A stretch of DNA of 64,000 nucleotides, taken from NCBI RefSeq assembly GCF_035967765.1, contig NZ_JAYWIT010000009.1. The stretch is one strand, 5' to 3'. A model generated the notes under the pieces. The model had not been told where the DNA came from. It saw only the letters and a list, made by a program, of their open reading frames with translations, and did no database searches. A program made the position numbers and the translations under genes. The stretch comes from Conexibacter stalactiti. GTDB taxonomy: Bacteria; Actinomycetota; Thermoleophilia; Solirubrobacterales; Solirubrobacteraceae. Numbering within the stretch: position 1 is the first letter of the stretch; each line of letters opens with the position of its first letter. This document shows, in pieces, positions 22,124 through 31,600 of this stretch.

Positions 22124-23019
22124 CCGGGACCTCGGCGACCGAGCAGGCGGCCACGGCCGCGTTCAAGGCCCTGCAGGTGAAGGCTCGTGCCGTGCATGGC
22201 GGCAACACGCAGCCGCTGCTGGTCGTCTACGCCGTCGAGTCGTTCCTGCGCCGTCTGGCGATCTCGGACTACGCCGACCAGATGGTCCTGAAGGGCGGCA
22301 TGCTGATGGCCGCGAACAGCATCCGCCGCATGACCAAGGACGCCGACCTCTCGACCCACGGCCTTCCGAACGGCGAGCGGGAGATGCGAGACGCGGTCGC
22401 CCGGATCTGCTCGCTCGTGCCCGACCCGCGCGACGGCGTGACGATCGACGCCGCCTCGATCACGACCGAGGTGATGCGCGAGGGCGACGAGTACCAAGGG
22501 GTGCGCTGCAAGCAGGTCGCCGCGCTCGGCCGCGCCCGCATCCCGTTCGCGCTCGACTTCTCCTTCGGCGACCCGGCGCAGTCGACCGTCATCGAGTTGG
22601 AGTCGGTGATCGACCGACCCGCCGTCCGGCTCGCCGCCTACCCGCTCGCGCTCAACCTCGCCGAGAAGATCGTCACGGCGATGCAGCGCCGCGAGACCAG
22701 CACGCGCGACCGCGACTTCGCCGACCTCTGGGTTACCAGCCGCATCCACCGCCTCGACGCGCCCGAGCTGCGCCGGCACGTCCTTGCGGTCGCCTCACAC
22801 CGTGAGCAGCCGGTGATCCCGATCGCTGAAGCGCTCGCGCGGATGCCGGACCGCCAGCGGTCCTACACGGCGATGGTCGCCCGCATGTCGTACCTGTCGC
22901 CGCCGCCAGAACGCTGGAGCGATCTCATCGAGGACGTCATCGACTTCGTCGATCCCCTGCTGGCGGACCACGGCGAGCGCTTCTCCAACTGGGATCCAGC
23001 AGCGCTCGCCTGGGACTGA
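22120..23019 (+). CDS. abiEii: AbiEii-type nucleotidyltransferase toxin
   Basis: 299 residues. The nucleotidyltransferase motif is visible as VLKGGMLMAANSIRRMTKDA then DLS (LKGG...R.TxDxD type), followed by the core ALDFSFGDP and the C-terminal LAEKIVTAMQRRETSTRDRD, with the conserved K and RxRDxxD pattern of the AbiEii/MNT family. AbiEii-type enzymes use GTP or CTP to modify tRNA or otherwise stop growth, giving abortive phage infection. The TTG start overlaps the antitoxin stop, so expression is coupled. It is likely an active addiction or phage-defence module of the island. Confidence 0.88.
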   Translation: MTGTSATEQAATAAFKALQVKARAVHGGNTQPLLVVYAVESFLRRLAISDYADQMVLKGGMLMAANSIRRMTKDADLSTHGLPNGEREMRDAVARICSLVPDPRDGVTIDAASITTEVMREGDEYQGVRCKQVAALGRARIPFALDFSFGDPAQSTVIELESVIDRPAVRLAAYPLALNLAEKIVTAMQRRETSTRDRDFADLWVTSRIHRLDAPELRRHVLAVASHREQPVIPIAEALARMPDRQRSYTAMVARMSYLSPPPERWSDLIEDVIDFVDPLLADHGERFSNWDPAALAWD

Positions 23020-23152
23020 CTTCGGTTCCTGGACGGGGTCCGGGACCGACACCCAAGGGGTGCGCGGCTAACCGCGTTTTCGGTCGCGCATGCCCTCGTC
23101 TCACAACTGCACCTGATCACCTGCAACATCTGCGATCGCGAGCCGTCGAGAG

Positions 23153-24625
23153 TTGCTGGCATCTATCCCTGGAACGGGGTATCTCCTGTTTCTGCTGCGT
23201 GTTTGGCTGAGACCGCGGGTTGAGCTGGGCTACCTCTGCGCTCGTCTCCCGGCTCTCGGGGTGCCGCTCGTCGCGGCGCTCCTCGCCCGGTCGCTGATCA
23301 CGACCGTCCAGCGGTGTTCTCGACCACTGCCGCGATCCCTCGCGACGCTTCAGCGTGCAACGGGCCCGACCTTCCACGAGTACGTCACCTACTGGCTGAC
23401 GGCGAAGATCGACGGCGTCATCGGCGAGACCGGCGGGATCTCGCAGAACACGATCCACGACTACCGCACCCGTCTCTCCGTCCACCTGCTGCCGTTCTTC
23501 GCCAGATACCGCCTGGACGAGATCGACGCGCAGCTCTGCCTCGACTTCAAGGCGTTCAAGCTCGCCGAGGCGCGCGACCTGCGCGAGGCGTCGCCGCCGG
23601 CGCCGACCTGCGAGACCGCCGCAACCGCAGACTCCAACCCCTCTCGCTCTCCTCCGTGCTCCGCCAGATAGACCTCCTGCGCACCATCCTGGACGAAGCG
23701 ATCGAAGACAGACACATCACCCTCAACCCGGCTCGGGGTCGGCGCATGAGACTCCGCGTCCAAAAGCCGAGACGCACCTTCCTCGAGATGGACGAGCTGG
23801 CGACGCTGCTCGACGTCGCCGCCGCGCAAGACCGGCCACTGCCCGCGATCCCGCGCGAGGAGATGGGCCTGACGACCAGACTCGTCGCCCACCTCCTCGC
23901 CCAAGGCAGACGCCCCAACCAGATCGCCCGCCACCTCAACCTCGCCAGATCAACCGTCAGCTGGCACCTGCGCCGACTCAGAGCAACACCAGGACGCGGC
24001 TACCAAGGCCGGCGGCTCGTCTGCGAGCTGCTGGGCCGCGCAGGCATCCGTGCCAGCGAGCTGTGCGACCTCAAGATCGGCCAGCTCCGCATCCACGACC
24101 CAAACGGCGCGCACTTCGACATCCCCGACGCCCAAGACCGACACCGGCATCCGCGAAGTCCAGATGACCCCCAACCTCGTCGAAGCCGTCATCGACCACC
24201 TCGACCGCCTCCAACGCGCCCACCTCCCACACGCACCGACCGACTACCTCATCCCCAGCACCACCGGCGGACGCCTCAGCCGCCAGCGCGTCGGCAGAAT
24301 CGTCCGGGAAGCAGCACTCGAAGCCAGCCGCCGCCACGAAGCACGCGGCCTCCCACCCCTGCCCAATATCACCCCGCACTCGCTCCGCCGCACCTACATC
24401 TCCATCGCCCTCATCGCCAACAACTTCGACGTCAAATGGGTCATGAGCCAAGTCGGCCACGCTGACTCCAAGATGACCATGGACGTCTACGCGCAGGTCG
24501 AGCAGCGGGCCGAGCGCAGACACGGCGAGAACTTCGACCAGGTGGTCCAGCGCGCCGCGGGGGCACGGGGCCGACCCAGTTGCGCCCGCACACCGAAAGA
24601 GTTGCCAGAATGCCTTAGAGATTGA
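23153..24625 (+). pseudogene. Tyrosine recombinase (integrase) broken by two single-base frameshifts
   Basis: Coding similarity starts near TFHEYVTYWLTAKIDG (about 23368) with a SAM-like core-binding domain. The frame changes at about 23590, where one base seems lost after DLREA. It changes back at about 24129, where an extra C in GACGCCC interrupts IPDA|KTDTG. Across the frames all catalytic residues can be found: Arg in GIRASELC, H-x-L-R-R in HSLRRTYIS, GH in SQVGHADS, and the Tyr in MTMDVYAQV. Between the core-binding and catalytic domains lies an HTH insert (RRPNQIARHLNLARSTVSWH). The usual N-terminal arm-binding part is not recognisable. The stop overlaps the TTG of the next gene. Confidence 0.8.
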
Positions 24626-27600
24626 CCGCCGGCACGAACACTCTCAAGGGCTGCGCCTTGTACCGCCATCTCGCCGCCCGCGAGTCGGTCTACGCTGGCA
24701 AGGCGGTGGAGTTGGAGGAGGCGGTTGGCGGCCTGCTCGGGCTCATTCCCACCACCTTTCCCCATTACACGAACCACTCTCTTGAGCACAGCCTTGAGAT
24801 CATCCGGCAGATCTCGTATCTCCTTTTCGAGGATGGCGACCCAGCGCAGCCGGTGGTTCGCCTCTCAGATGTCGAGTGCTACATCCTTCTCTGCGCCGCG
24901 CTGCTTCATGACATCGGAATGGTCGTATCTGATCGTGAAAAGCAGGAAATGCTTAGCAGCACAGCATGGCAACGCTACGTCGCAGTAGGAGGCGCGGGGC
25001 ATCCGACCTGGCGCGCCATCCACGAACTTCGCAGTACCCCTACGGTTGAATCCTCCGACGTACGCAACTTTCTCGCCGATGTGCAGTTGCGTCATTTGCT
25101 GGCGGAGTGGGTGCGGACAACACATCACGCACGAGCCGTGCCGGTTCTTGCCCGCGACCAGGCAGCCCTCGGACGATTCGCGTTCGATGATCCGATTCTG
25201 TTGAACTCGATCGCTTCGGTGTGCATTGGTCACGGGCTTCCGCGCTCCGAACTCGACGATCCACACCAGTTCCCCGATCGTCGAGAGATCCGCGGGGAGC
25301 AAGCGAACCTCCGGTTTCTGGCGCTCATGCTCCGGCTGGGTGACCTGCTCGACCTTTCCCACCGTCGAGCCTGCCCGCTCTTGATGAGCGCTTCCTCACC
25401 GCTCCCTCCTGCCAGCATCCATCATTGGCAGCAATACCAGCGGGTGCGGCATCGCGCCACGGCACCGGATGCAATTGAACTCGACGCAGAATGCCAAACA
25501 GCAGAGGAGCACCGCCTGCTGCGAGACTGGTGCCAGTGGATCGTCGACGAGGTTGCGGAGGCACCGACCCTCATGGCCGGCGCCCGTCGACACCGGGATT
25601 GGCGCCCTCCGGTGGCTCGGATGTTCGGCCCCGGGGCGACGATTTTCGTTAGACCTTCTTCAACCGCGAGATACGTTCCTGCAGACTGGACTTTTCAACT
25701 CGATGCGGATGCAATCGTCAGGCGCCTTGTCGACGACGTGTCATCCGAGCCCCTGTTGTTTGTACGCGAGCTCGTTCAAAATGCCTTGGATGCGCTTCGG
25801 CGCACTCTCTACGATCGTGTTCGGGTCGAGACCCACAACGACACAACCGGCCCGAGCTCTCCTCTTAATGTCGACGCCCAGTATTTCGAGGGACTTAGAG
25901 TTAGTGTTACGCTCACGCAAGAGTCCGTTGGCAAGGCCTCATCGTGCCAGATAGTGACGATCGCAGACAACGGCGTTGGGATGTCAGAGGAGACCGTCAA
26001 AAGGTATCTTCTCCAGATCGGCCGTTCCTACTACACGACGCCCGACTTTCGCCGAACCTATCCGTTCACGCCGACGAGCAAATTCGGTATCGGCTTTTGG
26101 TCGGTCTTCCGGGACAGCGAGCATGTAACGATCGAGACTGCCACCAGCGACGACATCGCTAAACAAACTGGCGGCCTGCGAATCACGGTTACGGGCCCGA
26201 AAAACTATCTGCTTGTTGAGCATGGGACACGCTTGCAAGCCGGAACATCAATTGCGGTTCGCCTGAGAGCGCCTATTGAGAGAGGGACCCTGCGGGAACT
26301 GGTGACCGCTCTGTGCCGCCGTGTGGAGTTCCCCGTCGAAGTCGTGGAGCATGAGCAGCGCACGCAGATAATGCATGAGCAGTCAAAGGACTTCGCGTGG
26401 AGCATTGACCTTCCCGAAGCTCTTGGATCCCGTCTCGAAGTAAAGGCGTTCCCAGTATTGGGCGACGGCGTCAAGGGAGAGTTGTACGTGCTGAGCCGAG
26501 TCGGACCAGACGGAGAGGAGTCATGGGCAGATAGCCGATGGGCATCAGATCTGCACAAGACCCACCCAGAGGTTATGGCTCCCATGCTGCCGAAGTACCT
26601 CACGTGTGTGAACGGCCTGTGCATTGCAGAATCAGAGTACGGAACGGGAATGATCAGCCGGGTTGACATTCGACGACCCGTACCTTCACTGAACCTTGCA
26701 CGCTCCAACCCATTCATGCGGCGGCACGCCCCAGCTATACCCGAGATCGAGGACGTCCAGGCGAGGGTTCTTAGAGACCACCTTGAAACGACGGGGCGGG
26801 TTCGAGGTGACTTCGGATGGTGGTACATCCAACGCCTCATGAGAGATTACCCCTTGGATGCCTTCTGGCTGGACGTTCCAGGTAGTGTGCCAGGCTACTT
26901 TAGGGGTTCCCGCCGAGCAGTCAGTATCGCAGACCTCGCCCATAGCGATCGTATCTGCGTCCTTCAAACTAAGGAACCCGATCGCCGTAGCCATGATCGC
27001 GGCGTTAACTGGACCGCAAGGCCGCTCAGCGAAAGTGATATGGCATTTGCCGGAGACGCCCCTCTCTTGGTGGACTGGGAGGTCAACTATCTCAGCGCCT
27101 ATGCTCGTTCAAGGCTTTTCAGTGACCGTTCCGTCTCGGTAATAGATGCGGGACCTAGCTTTTCGCTCATCGAGTGGCGTAAAGCGGAGCCGCGAAATAT
27201 CGAGATGGAGTCAGTCACTATCGCGCATTTGGGACCGGTCGACTACGACGTAATCGGGTTTCCGATCCATTATTCCGTTAGTGACTACTCTCCCGGGATT
27301 GTCCTCAACGGGAAGTCACCACTTGTGCAGTGGTATGCCGCCCGTATTGAAGAAACGCATCACGACGAAGGCCTCACCGATCAGCACGTCGCTGCGCTTG
27401 CTGAGATGTTGAAGATGGCCATCCGTGTTACCGGACATGATGTTCCCGCACTTCAGAGATATCTCGATAGTCTGCGAACCCTCATAACGGACGAAAGGTC
27501 TCGTGTCCCCAAGGTGACGCTGAAGACCTCGTCGTTCTCGATCCCCTGGACGCCTCAGCGCCGCCTGAGATCCGCGCGCACCGCGGACCGATCGAGAGAC

Positions 27601-27630
27601 CGCGAGGGCGGTTCGAAGCCAAATTCTTGA
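24622..27630 (+). CDS. HD-domain protein fused to Hsp90-like (GHKL) ATPase, candidate defence protein
   Basis: 1002 residues. Residues 1-250 form an HD-type domain: YTNHSLEHSLEI (H52, H56), LLHDIGM (H96, D97), RTTHHARAVP (H168, H169), VCIGHG (H204), and LMLRLGDLLDLSHRR (D241). Residues 355-550 are a GHKL ATPase of Hsp90 type: N box RELVQNALDAL (E383, N387), G1 box DNGVGM (449-454), G2 box SKFGIGFWSVF (486-496). The remaining 450 residues are of unknown fold. The gene is visibly less GC-rich than its surroundings, with free use of A/T-ending codons, so it was acquired. The start is the TTG overlapping the recombinase stop; no other early start exists. I infer a phage-defence or stress role from domain pairing and context; no experiment is known to me. 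Confidence 0.8.
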   Translation: MTAGTNTLKGCALYRHLAARESVYAGKAVELEEAVGGLLGLIPTTFPHYTNHSLEHSLEIIRQISYLLFEDGDPAQPVVRLSDVECYILLCAALLHDIGMVVSDREKQEMLSSTAWQRYVAVGGAGHPTWRAIHELRSTPTVESSDVRNFLADVQLRHLLAEWVRTTHHARAVPVLARDQAALGRFAFDDPILLNSIASVCIGHGLPRSELDDPHQFPDRREIRGEQANLRFLALMLRLGDLLDLSHRRACPLLMSASSPLPPASIHHWQQYQRVRHRATAPDAIELDAECQTAEEHRLLRDWCQWIVDEVAEAPTLMAGARRHRDWRPPVARMFGPGATIFVRPSSTARYVPADWTFQLDADAIVRRLVDDVSSEPLLFVRELVQNALDALRRTLYDRVRVETHNDTTGPSSPLNVDAQYFEGLRVSVTLTQESVGKASSCQIVTIADNGVGMSEETVKRYLLQIGRSYYTTPDFRRTYPFTPTSKFGIGFWSVFRDSEHVTIETATSDDIAKQTGGLRITVTGPKNYLLVEHGTRLQAGTSIAVRLRAPIERGTLRELVTALCRRVEFPVEVVEHEQRTQIMHEQSKDFAWSIDLPEALGSRLEVKAFPVLGDGVKGELYVLSRVGPDGEESWADSRWASDLHKTHPEVMAPMLPKYLTCVNGLCIAESEYGTGMISRVDIRRPVPSLNLARSNPFMRRHAPAIPEIEDVQARVLRDHLETTGRVRGDFGWWYIQRLMRDYPLDAFWLDVPGSVPGYFRGSRRAVSIADLAHSDRICVLQTKEPDRRSHDRGVNWTARPLSESDMAFAGDAPLLVDWEVNYLSAYARSRLFSDRSVSVIDAGPSFSLIEWRKAEPRNIEMESVTIAHLGPVDYDVIGFPIHYSVSDYSPGIVLNGKSPLVQWYAARIEETHHDEGLTDQHVAALAEMLKMAIRVTGHDVPALQRYLDSLRTLITDERSRVPKVTLKTSSFSIPWTPQRRLRSARTADRSRDREGGSKPNS

Positions 27631-28227
27631 GACACCGGGGCACGTTTCAAGAGACTAATGGCCGATCCGGCTTCGGCTAGCACGTCGTCAAAGTCGTCGC
27701 CGGCAAGCGCTGCGGCAGGCGAGCGGTCGTGTAGCGGCGGCTTGGGGCTGGTGAACCACAGGACGCGGGCCAACGCCCCGAGCGGGCGGCCGGCAAAGCT
27801 CGCACAGTACCTCGGAGAGGTCGGAAAGCGTGCCGTTCGGACCCGTCGAGTCGAACTGCCGTGCCAGCATCCGATGATGTCCTTGGTCCTCGACGGCCAG
27901 CAACTCCTGCGCCCGGGCGCGGTCGTGGATGGTCTCAGTGCCCGATCCGAGCAGTTTGGCCGCCTCGGCGACGGTCACCGTGTCGGCCAGCGCTTCGCGG
28001 CGTGCCTGGAACGCACGGTGGAGGTTGCGCCGGCGGGCGGCCGCGACCGTCGCCTCGGGTGGCAGCGGTTGCTCGTGCACCAGCGTGGCGCGCCGCGGCG
28101 CGCCACGGCCGGGGCAACACCCAGCGCTGCGGCCATTGCCTCCGACGCGTCGACGGCGCACGGAGCTCGTCCGGGTCGGCGCGCTCGGCGGTCGTCCGGT
28201 CGGCGGCGAGGAGGCGGCCGACTGCAC
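27555..28227 (-). pseudogene. HTH protein with MbcA/ParS-like C-terminus, frameshifted
   Basis: The central part reads LTVTVAEAAKLLGSG-like HTH sequence (actual TVTVAEAAKLLGSGTETIHD) and RMLARQFDSTGPNGTLSD. At about 27780 the frame shifts by one base, and the continuation ALARVLWFTSPKPPLHDRSP then AAALAGDDFDDVLAEA is the typical C-terminus of Xre/MbcA/ParS-type (DUF2384-like) antitoxins. The N-terminus before LVHEQPLPPEATVAA is unclear and may hold further breaks. Its 3' end overlaps the end of the convergent HD/ATPase gene by 76 bases. It may once have been an antitoxin or island regulator. No partner toxin (RES-domain) gene is visible next to it. Confidence 0.55.
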
Positions 28228-28304
28228 CGGGCCTGCCCATCGCCCGACGGTAGCGCCCGGCAGGAGCCCGCTGCGCCAGGCGGGGCGCTCGGGGACGGCC
28301 GTTT

Positions 28305-28331
28305 AGGCCATGAGCACCGATCTCATGGCCT
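28305..28331. promoter_or_regulatory. Perfect inverted repeat near attR
   Basis: AGGCCATGAG and CTCATGGCCT form a 10-bp perfect stem with a 7-base loop, between the broken HTH gene and attR. It could be a recombinase or excisionase site or a terminator; no T-run. The rest of 28228-28442 shows nothing else convincing. Confidence 0.35.
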
Positions 28332-28442
28332 GAACCCGCGGGAATCGCCCAGAATCCGCATGTATCCGACGTCCGGCACGGCGCCCGCCACGCCGCCGAA
28401 ACCGCTGCTCAGCAACCAAACGGCCGGCACCTCTCCCCGTGC

Positions 28443-28522
28443 CTGAAAATCGTGGTGTCCCCAGTTCGAGTCTGGGAGTCGCCATTTCTTGAAAGCCCTG
28501 CACATCGCGGGGTTTTCTTTTG
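28443..28522 (+). repeat. attR: 80-bp direct repeat of tRNA-Phe 3' end
   Basis: Partial tRNA copy (anticodon loop to acceptor) plus terminator, 78/80 identical to 19299-19378. It lacks the 5' half, so it is not a functional tRNA. Chromosomal sequence resumes at about 28523; 28523-28652 holds no gene. Confidence 0.92.
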
Positions 28523-28652
28523 CCCGGAGCGCGTTCGAGCGCTGCGCTCGCGCGCGAACTGGCGGTGATGCTCGTGCCGGAGTGGTCGACAGGTCGCGGG
28601 TTCGAAAGAGGGGACCTGGGTCCCTTTTGCGGGGCCGGGAGCTGCTGCGACG

Positions 28653-31600
28653 GTGGATGGCATGCACGCGCGCGCTGTTCGACCGACCCTGGCCTGTCTC
28701 GCCCTGACACTGATCCCGGCGTTGCTGCCGGCCGCCGCCTCGGCCGCCACCTCGCAGAGCTTCACGACCCCCGGTGCGACGCAGTTCACCGTTCCGGCCG
28801 GGGTCACGAGAATCGCGATCGACGCGATCGGCGGGCAGGGCGGCGGCGCGCTCCAGACGCCGCCGTTTCGCTGTCAGGGCGGTGCCGGCTCGCGCGTGAG
28901 AGGGACGATGACCGTCACGCCGGGGCAGAGCTTCTGGGTCGTGGTCGGCGGCGCCGGCGGCGACGCGATGCCGCCGATCCAGAGCTCCGTCGGCGGCTAC
29001 AACGGCGGCGGCAACGGCCGCTCCCAGCAGTGGCCAAGCGGCGGCGGGGGCGGCGCGTCGGACATCCGCACGCTGCCCGTCGCCAACGGGCTTACGCCGA
29101 CCGATTCGCGCCTGCTGGTCGCCGGCGGCGGCGGTGGGGCCGGCGGCGACAACCGCGACACCTGCCCCGCCGGCGGCGCGGGCGGCGCAACCCCTGGCGC
29201 CGGGCACGACGGCGCTTTCGGCACGACCGGCGGCCAGCCCGGCACGCAGTCGGCCGGCGGCGCGCGCGGACTCTCCGCCCTCTGCACCACCCCCGTCGCG
29301 TCGACCGACGGCGCGCTCGGCGTCGGCGGCATCGGCGCCTACGAGAGCCAGTCGAACGGGCTCTGCGGCGGCAGCGGCGCCGGCGGCGGCGGCGGCCGTT
29401 ACGGCGGCGGCGGTGGCGGGGCGGGCCAGCAGAGCCTGCTCTACGGCGGCGGGGGCGGCGGCGCCGGCTCCAACTACACGAACCCGGCGAGAATCGGCGA
29501 CGTCGCGATCACGACCGCGGCGTGGGAGAGAACGAACGCGCCGCTGAACGGCTCGATCACGATCGACTGGACGCCCGATTCGCCGACCGCCTCGATCTCC
29601 TCGCCGGCGACCGGCAGCAGCTACGCGGTCGGGCAGACCGTCGCGACCTCGTTCTCGTGCACGGACGCGCTCAACGGCGGCGGGATCACCTCGTGCGTCG
29701 ACGGCGCCGGCAGAACGAGCCCCGGCACGCTCGACACGACGACGCCCGGCTCCCACACCTACACCGTCACCGCGACCTCGGCCAGCGCCCTGAGAGGGAC
29801 CGACTCGATCACGTACACGGTCGTCGCGGCGCCGAGAGCGACGATCTCCGCGCCGGCGAGCGGCGGGACCTACGAGGTCGGCCAGAACGTGCCGACCGCC
29901 TTCACCTGCACCGAGGGTGCGAGCGGACCGGGGATCACGACCTGCCTCGACGGCGCCGGCAGAACGAGCCCCGGCAGACTCGACACGACGACGCCCGGCT
30001 CCCACACCTACACGGTGACGGCGACCTCCGGCAGCAGCCAGAGAGGGACCGACTCGATCACCTACACGGTCGCGGCGGCGCCGAGCGCGACGATCACGGC
30101 CCCGGCCACCGGCGGGACCTACGCGGTCGGCCAGAACGTGCCGACCGCCTTCACCTGCACCGAGGGTGCGAGCGGACCGGGGATCACGACCTGCCTCGAC
30201 GGCGCCGGCAGAACGAGCCCGGGCAGACTCGACACGACGACCACCGGCTCGCACACCTACACCGTGAGAGCGACCTCCGGCAGCGGCCAGTCGAGAACGG
30301 CGACGATCACCTACACCGTCGCGGACGCGCCGAGCGCGACGATCAGCGCGCCGGCGACCGGCGGGACCTACGCGGTCGGCCAGAACGTCGCGACCGCCTT
30401 CACCTGCGCCGACGGCGCGAGCGGGCCGGGCATCACCAGCTGCCTCGACGACGCGGGGAGAACGAGCCCCGCCACCCTCGACACGAGCACGCCCGGCTCG
30501 CACACCTACACCGTGAGAGCGACCTCCGGCAGCGGCCAGACGGGAACGGCGACGATCACCTACACCGTCGCCGCCGCGCCGAGCGCCACGATCACCGCGC
30601 CCGCCGACGGTCAGGTCTACGCCGTCGGCGCGGATGTCGCGACGGCCTTCACGTGCGCCGACGGCGCGAGCGGGCCGGGCATCACCAGCTGCCTCGACGA
30701 CGCGGGGAGAACGAGCCCCGGCAGACTCGACACGACCACGACCGGCTCGCACACCTACACGGTGACGGCGACCTCCGGCAGCGGCCAGAGAGGAACCGAC
30801 TCGATCACCTACACCGTCGCGAGAGTGCCGACGGCGACGATCAGCGCGCCGCAGGACGGCGCGACCTTCGCGGTCGGCGAGGCGGTGACGACGAGCTTCA
30901 GCTGTGCGATCGGCCAGGATGGCGGCCCGATCGAGACCTGCGAGGACAGCGACGGCGCGAGCGGCGGCAGCGGCAGACTCGACACGAGCAGAGCCGGCAG
31001 ATTCACCTACACCGTCGACGCGAGAAGCGACGACGGCCTGAGCGGAAGCACGTCGATCGCCTACACGGTCGCCGAGGCGCCGAGAGCGACGATCAGCGCG
31101 CCCGGCGACGGCGGCACCTACACCGTCGGCGACCGCGTCGAGACCGCGTTCGCGTGCGTCGAGGGCGCCTTCGGTCCCGGGATCGCCTCGTGTGTCGACG
31201 GCGCCGGTGCGAGCGGCACCGGGGTGCTCGACACGACGACGGCGGGCAGCCACTCGTACAGAGTGACCGCGACGTCGAGAGACGGGCAGACGGCGAGTGC
31301 GAGCATCTCCTACACCGTCGTGAGACCGGCCGACCCGCCGGCCAGAAGAGATCCGGACGGCCCCGGCACACCGCCCGACGGCGGGAGAGCCGGCCCGAAC
31401 GGCCCGAACGGCCCGAACGGCTCGGGCGGCTCGGGCGGCTCGGGCGGTACGCCGAACGGCCCGTCCGGGACGGGCGGCACGCCGCCCTCCAACGACGTCA
31501 GATTCACCCGCGTTCGCACGAACGCCGACGGCAGCCTCCGCTTCACCGTGCGCTTCCCAGGCCGCGGCCGCGCGGAGACGATGCTGACCGCGCGGAAAGT

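Larger units (their letters stand above)
19299..28522. mobile_element. 9.1-kb integrated genetic element in tRNA-Phe
   Basis: Bounded by 80-bp direct repeats of the tRNA-Phe 3' end. It carries a tyrosine recombinase (broken by two frameshifts), an AbiE toxin-antitoxin pair, an HD plus Hsp90-like ATPase gene of lower GC, an HTH/antitoxin-like gene, a secreted-protein/lipoprotein pair, and several decayed short ORFs. The layout is that of an integrative element using a tyrosine recombinase at a tRNA gene, with the integrase gene in the right half. No replication, packaging or conjugation genes are visible, so it is either a small satellite-like island or a remnant. The tRNA is rebuilt intact at the left end. 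Confidence 0.88.

Noticed and set aside
28443..28483. Second tRNA-Phe gene
   Set aside because: Lacks the acceptor 5' strand, D arm and 5' half of the anticodon arm; it is the attR remnant.
29592..31333. CRISPR-like array
   Set aside because: The repeats are 249-base protein-coding units in frame, with no short repeat-spacer pattern. No CRISPR array was seen anywhere in the window.
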